Positions 53,167 to 60,871 of a stretch of DNA of 64,000 nucleotides are shown here, piece after piece. The position numbers and the translations under genes are program-made. Each line of letters begins with the position of its first letter. Position 1 is the first letter of the stretch. The stretch is from Candidatus Krumholzibacteriota bacterium (lineage in GTDB: Bacteria; Krumholzibacteriota; Krumholzibacteriia; JAJRXK01), in contig JAJDAC010000018.1 of NCBI GenBank assembly GCA_029262065.1, positions 1 to 64,000 of the forward strand, in the 5' to 3' direction. Below the pieces are notes generated by a model, which ran no database searches, was not told where the DNA came from, and saw nothing but the letters and a program-made list of their open reading frames with translations.

Positions 53167-53600
53167 AGGCGTTCCGGCAACACACCGTTGGACTGCTGTT
53201 CATCCTGGGAACGCTCGTGATGCCTTCGTCCGTCCGCTTGCACTCCATGAACTTCCGAACGATGAATCTGAGATTCCAGGAAAACCTCTACGCGACAGCC
53301 GACGCCGCCGAACGCAGCGCCGAACAGTTTGCGCAGCAATCACCAGAATTCGGACGTGTCTACCCTGCCAACACGGCGAATCTGGTTCCGTTTCTTTCTC
53401 GGCCTTTTCTACTCCAGAATCCGTTCACCCTTGCCGCCACCGAACCCGTCGACGGTGCCGCGGCAACGCCGGGCCAGGTGGGCTACACGGTTGTCTCTAT
53501 CCAGGGATGGAACCGCGGGTACACCCTCACCCTCTTTGGCCGGGTAGCAACCACCGCGGTGCTCAGGAGAATCTACGCCGATCAGGACTTGGCAAAATGA
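53163..53600 (+). CDS. Pseudopilin-like protein, copy 2
   Basis: 145 residues, paralogue of the preceding gene: shared ENLYATADAAERSAEQFAQQ, GRVYPANTAN, LLQNPFTLAATEPVDGAAAT and GQVGYTV, about 45% identity by eye over the C-terminal half. It too has a hydrophobic N-terminus (VGLLFILGTLVMPSS) and no prepilin motif. It overlaps both neighbours by ATGA, forming a three-gene operon with the propeller protein. Tandem duplication suggests they form a heteromeric pair. Confidence 0.55.
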   Translation: MKAFRQHTVGLLFILGTLVMPSSVRLHSMNFRTMNLRFQENLYATADAAERSAEQFAQQSPEFGRVYPANTANLVPFLSRPFLLQNPFTLAATEPVDGAAATPGQVGYTVVSIQGWNRGYTLTLFGRVATTAVLRRIYADQDLAK

Positions 53601-56416
53601 AGCTACCCCGAACCGGAGCAAGACCAATGAGGCTTCCCCAAGCGCTCACCGTACTAGTGACTCTGCTAGCCACAATGGCCGCCCACATCACAAGCGCCAA
53701 CGCCACCGCCCGTTACTTCGAACGATCCACCGCAAACGGATCAGTGCATGCGACTCAATCACTACGCGGCGTCACAGCTTTCGCCGGCGACTTTGATCGC
53801 ATCGGTGGAGTGCCCGCCCAGCGCGTTGCTCAGTGGGACGGCTTCCATTGGACCGCCATGCACCTCGACGACAGCACCTATCGCTGCGCGTACGACATCA
53901 CGGTATTCGAAGATCAGTTCGTCGTGGCCGCCGAAGGCTACACAGACATGTATGAGTCCTACCAGGGCACGGTCACGGAGGACTTCGAACACCGGGTCCT
54001 AAAGTGGAACGGCAGCACGTGGACACCCATGGGCGACACGCTACCCAACGTAGTCAGGGCCCTGGCTGTGCACGAAGGTGAACTCTACGCTGGCCTGCGC
54101 ACGTCCTTCGAAAACCGCGGAGAGTCGCCACTTTACAAGTGGGACGGTCAAACCTGGGTTTCATGCGGAACGCCCACCGGCGTGCCCATGGTCAACGTGC
54201 GAAGCCTGCAATCACACGGCGGCAGGCTTTTCGTGGGAGGAAGCTTCTTCCCCGACATTCAGGCCGGCGCCTTTCCGCAAGCTGTGTACGAGTACGACGA
54301 AGGAACGTGGTCGCCCACCGGCGATGCAATCCATAGCGATCAGCTACCGCTTACCCCGTACCTCCCCTTCGGCATCCAGGGCGTCCACGACATGGCTGTG
54401 TTCCAAGCCGAACTGCATGTCACCGGAAACTTCGTCCAAGAAGGAACGGCCATCGCGGGATTGGCAAAGTGGAACGGCGTCAGCTGGGAACGGCTTCCCT
54501 CCATTGGCACCGGCCACAACATGATCGTGCACGACGATCGCCTGGTCGTAGTCGGCGTGATCGCTCACGCCACGATTACGGGATCCCGCTACTTCCTCGG
54601 CGCCTGGAACGGCTCGTCGTGGGACGCGGTAGATAATGCGGACCCCGCTCAGAGCCCTACTGACCCCACGGGAATCGCCCTGGCCAGCCACGGCAACGAC
54701 CTGATCGTTTGCCAGGACTACAGTCCAGACAGTAATTGGCGTGGGTTGTGGTCGGCGCCACCCGCGCCGACCGTGCGAGCTTGGAGTGGCGCTTCATGGC
54801 GCACGCTGATTCCCGGTGAGAGTCCTTCGGCGCCCGTACGGGCGTTCATTGAACACGAAGACCAACTCATAGTGGGCGGCGAATTTCAATTCGTCGGTGG
54901 TCAGGCTGCCGCATCCGTAGCCACGTGGGACGGGCAGAGTTGGTCCCACATGGGTCGCGGATTGGACCCCGTCTTCCTGGAGGGTGTGGAGCAGTTCATC
55001 AACTACCAGGGCACACTCGTCGCGAGCGGCGCGTTTGCTGTCGACGACGCAATCTCGAACATCGCGCAGTGGGACGGTACCGAGTGGCAGCCACTCGCGG
55101 AAGGACTCGAAGGTCATGTCCAGGCGGTGATTGAGTTCGAAGGAAAACTGGTAGCCGCGACCTCATTCGATCGCAACAACATAAACGGACATTCGGAACT
55201 ACACGCCTGGGACGGTGCCCAGTGGACGTCCACGCTTCCCGATGCCACCGGCGGACACATCTTTGCCCTGGCCATCTACAACGACGAGTTGATCGCCGCG
55301 GGGTCATTCACCAACATCGGTGGAATCATGAACACCACGGTAGCCCGCTGGACCAACGGGTTCTGGCAACCGGTCGATCCCACGATCAGGGGCCAGATAG
55401 AAACGATGGCCGTTTTCGAAGGCGACCTCTACATGGGTGGTCGGTTCGTGCCCCTGATCAACGGTGACGAGTACGGACTGGCGGTGTGGACCGGAACCGG
55501 CAGCGCTTCCCTCATGGCAAACCACGGTGTCTCGACCCACTACCTCTACAAGTACGGAATCGACGACATGGTCGTCTCCGAGTCTGGCCTACACGTCACC
55601 GGATTGTTCGGGGAACTCGACGGTTACAGCACACCTCTGGTGGCCACCTGGGACGGAACACAGTGGCGCGGCCATTCCTACTCGGACGGAAACGACAACG
55701 CGTGGCGAGAACTCCGCGGTTTGTCCATCGGTCTGTTTCAGGACCGGCTCTACGTGGGCGGAGTATTCCAACGAAACGTCAGCGCCGAAGACTACACGGC
55801 CAAAGAAGACGCGTGGTACCTGATGGACGTGCCTCGCTCAACCGCGGTTGCCGCCGCTTCGGTGGGGCTGACAGCTACGGCTCAGAGCAACGGCGTACGG
55901 CTGCAATGGAACATGCACAACGTGAACGAAGCCAGTTCGGTGCGGATCGATCGCTCGTTTGGAAACGACTGGCACACGGTCTGGTCGGCCGCGTTCTCAG
56001 AGCTCGCGTCGCGTTCGTATTTCCATGACGACGCACCGGGCGTAGGCGACACGGCGACCTACCGAATGATCGTTACCATGGGTGGTGTCGAACTGGCTTC
56101 AAATGACGCTATCGTCCAACTGCCCCCATCGCTGGCGCTCAGTAGCCATATCCGGGGCAATACCCCCAACCCGTTCAATCCCAGTACGCGCATCTCGTTT
56201 TCATTGAGCGTGGCCGGTCATGTGCAAATAGATGTGTACGATCTCACAGGCAGGCATGTGCGAAACCTGAAGTCGGCGGCGATGAATGCAGGTAATCACG
56301 AGATCATCTGGAACGGCAAGAACGACAGCGGCCGTTCCGTGGCCAGCGGCATCTACAATGCCCGGCTAGTGGCACCCGACGCCGTGGACGTGAAGCGCAT
56401 GACGCTTCTGAAGTAG
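53597..56416 (+). CDS. Secreted Kelch-like propeller protein with FlgD-like tail
   Basis: 939 residues. ATG 53597 overlaps the previous stop; ATG 53627 (GGAG eight bases upstream) is equally good and leads directly to the signal peptide MRLPQALTVLVTLLAT. At least ten blade-like repeats of about 55-60 residues carry the pattern ...VA.WDG..W......G...V.A...F.G.LY.GG.F, e.g. VAQWDGFHWTAM, VATWDGQSWSHMG, IAQWDGTEWQPLAEG, VARWTNGFWQPV. A fibronectin-like region and the sorting tail (TPNPFNPSTRISFSL to KRMTLLK) finish it. The function of these delta-type repeats is unknown; being coupled to two pseudopilin-like genes is unusual. Confidence 0.75.
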   Translation: MKLPRTGARPMRLPQALTVLVTLLATMAAHITSANATARYFERSTANGSVHATQSLRGVTAFAGDFDRIGGVPAQRVAQWDGFHWTAMHLDDSTYRCAYDITVFEDQFVVAAEGYTDMYESYQGTVTEDFEHRVLKWNGSTWTPMGDTLPNVVRALAVHEGELYAGLRTSFENRGESPLYKWDGQTWVSCGTPTGVPMVNVRSLQSHGGRLFVGGSFFPDIQAGAFPQAVYEYDEGTWSPTGDAIHSDQLPLTPYLPFGIQGVHDMAVFQAELHVTGNFVQEGTAIAGLAKWNGVSWERLPSIGTGHNMIVHDDRLVVVGVIAHATITGSRYFLGAWNGSSWDAVDNADPAQSPTDPTGIALASHGNDLIVCQDYSPDSNWRGLWSAPPAPTVRAWSGASWRTLIPGESPSAPVRAFIEHEDQLIVGGEFQFVGGQAAASVATWDGQSWSHMGRGLDPVFLEGVEQFINYQGTLVASGAFAVDDAISNIAQWDGTEWQPLAEGLEGHVQAVIEFEGKLVAATSFDRNNINGHSELHAWDGAQWTSTLPDATGGHIFALAIYNDELIAAGSFTNIGGIMNTTVARWTNGFWQPVDPTIRGQIETMAVFEGDLYMGGRFVPLINGDEYGLAVWTGTGSASLMANHGVSTHYLYKYGIDDMVVSESGLHVTGLFGELDGYSTPLVATWDGTQWRGHSYSDGNDNAWRELRGLSIGLFQDRLYVGGVFQRNVSAEDYTAKEDAWYLMDVPRSTAVAAASVGLTATAQSNGVRLQWNMHNVNEASSVRIDRSFGNDWHTVWSAAFSELASRSYFHDDAPGVGDTATYRMIVTMGGVELASNDAIVQLPPSLALSSHIRGNTPNPFNPSTRISFSLSVAGHVQIDVYDLTGRHVRNLKSAAMNAGNHEIIWNGKNDSGRSVASGIYNARLVAPDAVDVKRMTLLK

Positions 56417-56434
56417 AGCACTGGGTACGACAAA

Positions 56435-56461
56435 GCCCGACCGGAACACATCCGGCCGGGC
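56435..56461. terminator. Hairpin between convergent genes
   Basis: GCCCGACCGG pairs with CCGGCCGGGC (one A-C mismatch) around AACACAT, between the stops at 56416 (+) and 56485 (-). Weak downstream U content. Confidence 0.5.
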
Positions 56462-56484
56462 GTTCACTCGTTGGCCGGATTTTC

Positions 56485-57123
56485 CTACGGCTGGTGAATC
56501 GCAAACTGAATGTCGAAGCACTCGTTCGGACCCGGCGTGCCCCACTGCGGAGCCATGCCAACACAACCCGCGTTGAACGTGCGGATCATTTCCTCTTCCA
56601 GGTTCTCCACCACTTCGCCGTGGCTGCGCAGCACCAGGTGCACCTCGGCCGTCAGTGGATCGATCAGGCCATTGCCACTGGCGATTCCCAGCTCCAGCGG
56701 AAAGCCCGCGAGCAGCTCGGTCTTGTCCAGGCGTACCGACATGTTGCACTTGCCGTCGGTACCCACCACGGCGCCGGTGGCATAACCCAGGTCGACGTTG
56801 GTCGCGCTGTTGAACAGATCAGGCTCGAGGCAAGGAATGCCGGCGCAGGCCGAGGGATTGTTCCATACGACCCACCACAACGTGTAGGCACCCTCGGGCA
56901 GATCGCTGGCCTCGAACGTCGCGGTCACGCCGTCGGCGTCGCGCTTCAGGGTAGATGTACCCGACTCCACCATGGTGCCGCTGGCATCGGGAAAGAAGAA
57001 TATTGGGTTGGTGGACTCGTTGTGGGCCGAAGGGGCCGGTCCGGTCGCCGGGTCGTCGTCACAGGCGGCCAATCCCACGACACACAGGCTGATCAATAGA
57101 AGGATGCGAGTGTAGCGGAACAT
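56485..57123 (-). CDS. Lipoprotein of unknown function
   Basis: 212 residues from ATG 57123. Lipobox GLAAC. The mature protein has a beta-rich domain: GVTATFEASDLPEGAYTLWW, NNPSACAGIPCLEPDLFN with a Cys pair, KCNMSVRLDKTELLAGFPLE and AEVHLVLRSHGEVVENL; this series resembles an allergen-like/secreted 'GTYTLW' domain seen in several environmental bacteria, of unknown role. It faces the propeller gene and is divergent from the dockerin gene. No partners seen. Confidence 0.65.
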   Translation of the reverse strand: MFRYTRILLLISLCVVGLAACDDDPATGPAPSAHNESTNPIFFFPDASGTMVESGTSTLKRDADGVTATFEASDLPEGAYTLWWVVWNNPSACAGIPCLEPDLFNSATNVDLGYATGAVVGTDGKCNMSVRLDKTELLAGFPLELGIASGNGLIDPLTAEVHLVLRSHGEVVENLEEEMIRTFNAGCVGMAPQWGTPGPNECFDIQFAIHQP

Positions 57124-57555
57124 TGCAGTCTCACTTTCAAGGGCTTCGGGTCTGGCTTCGTGTCGGCTACGCCATGTGCGCGACCGCTTCATGGGGAGAA
57201 ACCGAAACCCGGGTCAAAAAGGCTCAGGAAAAATCGACGATCATGCGCGTCGCCGATTCGACGTCCACGTGGTAGTGCCCGACAGGCCCTTGTTGGAACG
57301 CGCGTTCGGCACGCGAACGTTGACGGACGCCGGCACCGAAGTTCATAATGCATCTATCGGGTATCCAGACCCTCGTATTCAAGCTGACTACCCGATCTTC
57401 CGCTGGCATCACCATCGGGCATTCCCTGCGCCAGATGAACCAACGTAATTTCGCGTGCATTTCGCGATGCGCCGAGGTACGTCGGGAACCTGGGGTCGTC
57501 GCGGGAATGGCTTGCGTGGCGACCCTGTCTATCCAGTGCCGACGGAGGTACCACA
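57124..57555. other. Intergenic region without a supported gene
   Basis: 432 bases between divergent genes. Frames here have no coding-like third-position bias and no similarity I recognise. Only a small CGTTCG-5-CGAACG inverted repeat at 57303-57319 and the GGAGG ribosome site of the + gene (eight bases before 57556) were seen; no tRNA-like fold. Confidence 0.5.
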
Positions 57556-58176
57556 ATGACAAGACTCGCTGTCATCCTTTCCTGTGTTCTTCTGCTTTCC
57601 GCTGCCGCCACTTCTTCTCACGCCCAGCTCGTGTTCGAAGCCACGTCGGGTGAGTGCTGCCTGTTCACTTGCCCCCGCGGCGACGGTGAACGACTGGACG
57701 CATCTGGTTGTCCGATCCTACTGAAGGTCTTCACCGAAGACGGCGATCCAGTGTCGGGCTTGCAAGCCGATCAGTTTCGCCTGGTGAGTTGCTCGGCCGA
57801 CCTACCGCTGGCCGAGTGCGCGAACGGACTCCCCGAGTTCATCGAAACCTCTCCGGGCGTTTATGAGTTCATCGGAGCGTTCGGTTCGGGCGGCTACTCA
57901 GCCGATGGGCTGATGCTGGTCGTGAACGGGCAACGCACCCAGATCTGCCTGCCCATCACGGTCGTGAGCGTGGATTCCATCGCCAGCGGCAGCGTGAATC
58001 TGGCCGACGTAGGCGCGTTTGCCACCGATATCGGAGGCACCGTGCCCTACAACCCGCGGTCGGACATGAATTGCGACGGCGTCATCAACCTGGAGGACCT
58101 GGCCACGCTGGGCATTGGCCTGCCCACGCACATTGGGCATAGCTGCACCTTGGCCATTCCGCTTCCGGCCAACTGA
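57556..58176 (+). CDS. Exported protein with dockerin-like C-terminal module
   Basis: 206 residues; ATG with GGAGG eight bases upstream; signal peptide MTRLAVILSCVLLLSAA. The first domain has four cysteines near its start (SGECCLFTCPRGDGERL, ASGCPILLK) and reads like an Ig-type bacterial domain (FTEDGDPVSGLQADQF, SPGVYEFIGAF). The end has two dockerin-like halves: SVNLADVGAFATDIGG and DMNCDGVINLEDLATLGIGL, the second with a full calcium loop. The same two-half module occurs inside the M43 proteins downstream. Likely bound to a cohesin-bearing surface scaffold; role unknown. Confidence 0.75.
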   Translation: MTRLAVILSCVLLLSAAATSSHAQLVFEATSGECCLFTCPRGDGERLDASGCPILLKVFTEDGDPVSGLQADQFRLVSCSADLPLAECANGLPEFIETSPGVYEFIGAFGSGGYSADGLMLVVNGQRTQICLPITVVSVDSIASGSVNLADVGAFATDIGGTVPYNPRSDMNCDGVINLEDLATLGIGLPTHIGHSCTLAIPLPAN

Positions 58177-58184
58177 TCCGTCTT

Positions 58185-58217
58185 CCCGGTCGCGATCGAA
58201 CATCGGTCGCGACCGGG
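58185..58217 (+). terminator. Hairpin after the dockerin gene
   Basis: CCCGGTCGCGA pairs perfectly with TCGCGACCGGG (11 bp, 11-base loop), starting 8 bases after the stop at 58176. No U-tract. Confidence 0.55.
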
Positions 58218-58312
58218 CTCCGCCATCTGGTACAATCAGGTTCTTCCTCATCGTCGGGATTGCCCTCAGGTCCACGGGCAATCAGTCTTGACCCACGATG
58301 GAGGGTTCTCCA

Positions 58313-60742
58313 ATGAAGTACCGCCCGTTCACATTCGCGGGAGCCTTGCTGCTCCTGGCCACAACCGTGGCCGTCGGTTCAACCGTCGTCGAAGACGGTC
58401 TGGCCACGTCACGATCACGGTGTGCGACAAACGATCCTTCCGAGGAAGAGATCCAGCACGAGATCGAACTCACGTCGCAATGGCTTCGGAAGAACGGCGG
58501 AAGCGTATCAAAGAGCGCAACGGTGACAATTCCGGTGGCGATGCACATCATCCGCAGTGACACCGGCGAATGGGATGTCACTCAGCAACAAATCGACGAT
58601 CAGATCGCGGTACTGAACGCGGCGTACGCGACAACGAGCTTCCAGTTTACCTTGGTCAGCGTAGATCGTACCGACAACACGAACTGGGCCACGGACGACT
58701 CGTTCGAAGTAGCCATGAAGACCGCTCTCGCCGTTGATCCGGCCACGACCCTCAACCTCTACACCACGAACCCGGACGGGTACGCGGGGTACGCGGACTA
58801 TCCGTTTGCCTTTCCCGAATCTGACATTCGGCACGGGGTCGTCTGCAGTTACGCGACTCTACCCGGCGGGTTCCCCGCACCCTTCGATGAAGGCGATACG
58901 GCAACGCACGAGGTTGGCCACTACCTCGGGCTCTACCATACGTTCATGTTCGGGTGTTTGGGCAACGGAGACCTGGTCGACGACACGCCCGCCGAGGCCA
59001 CACCCGCCTATGGATGCCCCATCGGCCGCGATACCTGCCCAAGCCCTGGGCTCGACCCGGTTACGAACTTCATGAACTACAGTACCGACCCCTGCCAGGT
59101 CGAATTCACACCGGGACAATCCAGGCGCATGGACATGGTCGTGGCGGCCTTCAAGCCTACTTTGTTCTCAGCGTGTTCCCCGGACCCGATCGCTGAGTTC
59201 GTGGGTACGCCGCTTTCCGGCTCCACCCCGCAACCGGCGGTCTTCACTGACCTGTCCACCGGCGATCCCGAGGCATGGTTCTGGACGTTCGGCGACGGCG
59301 CCAACTCCACCATGCAGAACCCAACCCATGTTTACGCATCACCGGGGCAATACGACGTGTCGCTCACGGTCAGCAATCTTTGCGGAAACGACGCCCAGAC
59401 CAAGGTCGGCTACATCGTGGTCGGCGACCCTACCGTAGACGTGGTTGTGTCCACGGCAACTGCGGGCCCGTTGGGTATCTACATGACTCCCGGGGGTACC
59501 GGCGACGAGTTGTCAGCCGCTCAGCAATGGGATGGAGTTCCCGGTTCCACGCCAGCCCAGGTCAATGGAACGATCACGGTGACGTTGACGTCAGGCGGCT
59601 CACCCGTCGCGGGCCACCCGGCTTCGCTTATTACCCTGGACTCGTCGGCCGGCGGCTGGTCTTTGTGCACCAACCAGGCCGACGGCCCCACGGATGCCAC
59701 GGGAACCACAACCTTCAGCGGAGCCCTGACTGGCGGCGGTTTCAGCGCACCAGCCGAGCTTCTGCAGGTTTCGGTGGACGGATTCAGTGCCGCAACCACG
59801 ACCTACCCGGGCGGATTGACCGGTCTGGAGATCCAGATCAACAGCTCGGACATCAACGGCGACCACGATGTGAACCTGATTGACGTGGGGCTCTTCGCGG
59901 AAGATTTCGGCAGCGGTAGTTATCGCAGCGATTTTTCCTGGAATGAAACGGTAAACCTGGTCGATCTGGGTTCCCTGGCCAGTGACTTCGGAACGACCTG
60001 CGGCGCAGCCAAAGTAGACGGCGTCGCGTCGAGCGCTGCAGTCGGCGTGTACTTCGATCGCGAGGGCCGCGTGCAACTCCAGTCGCTGGCCGCGGGAAGT
60101 GAGACTACCGCATACATTCTGCTTACCGGTGAGTCAGCGGAACGGGGCATTACCGCCTGGCAAGCCGTTCTGAATTCGTCGCCGAATCTGGACATACTCG
60201 AGATTACATTGCCCGATGGTTCAGTGAGCGTGGGACACGGTATGAAAATCGCCGTTGGCACGGGCGGCGTAGCGAGAGCCCAACGCCACCGACCATTGAT
60301 CCTGGCTTCCGTACGCGTACGCGCAACGGATGAAGCTCCGGCGCGCCTGGGACTCGACTCGGGCAATTCTGCCCTGGCCACCTACGAGAACACAATGCGG
60401 GTTTCAGAGACACAAGACGCTCGTCTGAACGACACGAACAACGAAGACCGTAACATTTCATTGGCGCCGCGACTGCGGAACCACCCCAACCCGTTCAACC
60501 CGTCCACGCAGATTCGCTTCAATCTGAACCGGGAAGCCCGGACCGAGGTAAGAATCTACGATGTCGGCGGACGGCTGGTGAGTAGCCTGGGGGGAGCCGT
60601 CATGCCAGCTGGTGCCAACGCAGTCGACTGGCACGGCACCGACCACAACGGTGACCGGGTGGTGAGCGGCCTCTACTTCTGCCGGCTCTTCGTCGATGGA
60701 AAGGCAACCGGATCGGTCCAGAAGATGAGCCTGGTGAAGTGA
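58313..60742 (+). CDS. Secreted M43 (pappalysin-like) metalloprotease with PKD, dockerin-like module and FlgD-like tail, copy 1
   Basis: 809 residues; ATG 58313 has GGAGGG six bases upstream. Signal peptide, propeptide, then the M43 catalytic domain with ATHEVGHYLGLYHTF (zinc site at residues ~199-209), GCPIGRDTCPSPGLDP and the Met-turn FMNYSTD. After it a PKD domain (AWFWTFGDGANSTMQNPTHV), an Ig-like region (GTITVTLTSGGSPVAGHPAS), a dockerin-like pair (DINGDHDVNLIDVGLFAEDF, ETVNLVDLGSLASDFG) and a second Ig-like stretch before the sorting tail (HPNPFNPSTQIRFNL to KMSLVK). A surface-exported protease, paralogue of the next gene. Confidence 0.88.
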   Translation: MKYRPFTFAGALLLLATTVAVGSTVVEDGLATSRSRCATNDPSEEEIQHEIELTSQWLRKNGGSVSKSATVTIPVAMHIIRSDTGEWDVTQQQIDDQIAVLNAAYATTSFQFTLVSVDRTDNTNWATDDSFEVAMKTALAVDPATTLNLYTTNPDGYAGYADYPFAFPESDIRHGVVCSYATLPGGFPAPFDEGDTATHEVGHYLGLYHTFMFGCLGNGDLVDDTPAEATPAYGCPIGRDTCPSPGLDPVTNFMNYSTDPCQVEFTPGQSRRMDMVVAAFKPTLFSACSPDPIAEFVGTPLSGSTPQPAVFTDLSTGDPEAWFWTFGDGANSTMQNPTHVYASPGQYDVSLTVSNLCGNDAQTKVGYIVVGDPTVDVVVSTATAGPLGIYMTPGGTGDELSAAQQWDGVPGSTPAQVNGTITVTLTSGGSPVAGHPASLITLDSSAGGWSLCTNQADGPTDATGTTTFSGALTGGGFSAPAELLQVSVDGFSAATTTYPGGLTGLEIQINSSDINGDHDVNLIDVGLFAEDFGSGSYRSDFSWNETVNLVDLGSLASDFGTTCGAAKVDGVASSAAVGVYFDREGRVQLQSLAAGSETTAYILLTGESAERGITAWQAVLNSSPNLDILEITLPDGSVSVGHGMKIAVGTGGVARAQRHRPLILASVRVRATDEAPARLGLDSGNSALATYENTMRVSETQDARLNDTNNEDRNISLAPRLRNHPNPFNPSTQIRFNLNREARTEVRIYDVGGRLVSSLGGAVMPAGANAVDWHGTDHNGDRVVSGLYFCRLFVDGKATGSVQKMSLVK

Positions 60743-60754
60743 CGTGCCCAGTCT

Positions 60755-60773
60755 GGAGCCCCCAACGGGCTCC
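60755..60773 (+). terminator. Hairpin between the M43 paralogues
   Basis: GGAGCCC pairs with GGGCTCC around CCAAC, 13 bases after the stop at 60742; flanking CCAG/CTGG can extend the stem with an internal loop. Weak; it may attenuate rather than stop transcription into copy 2. Confidence 0.4.
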
Positions 60774-60871
60774 CTCTGGCCTTGAACCACCTGTAGCTGC
60801 TAAACTTGTTGATTCTCTCGCTGCCGGGAAATCCCCGGCATCCTCCCTCGCATCGTTGGAGTCCTTCCACC

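Noticed and set aside
53081..53596. In-frame extension upstream of the propeller gene
   Set aside because: It lies over the two pseudopilin-like genes in another frame; overlap spacing and signal peptide support a start at 53597 or 53627.
57124..57555. tRNA or small RNA in the largest gene-free stretch
   Set aside because: No cloverleaf-like pairing and no TTCRA arm found.
57224..57562. 112-codon open frame on the minus strand between 57123 and 57556
   Set aside because: It overlaps the ribosome site and start of the dockerin gene, has no coding-type third-position bias and no recognisable motif.
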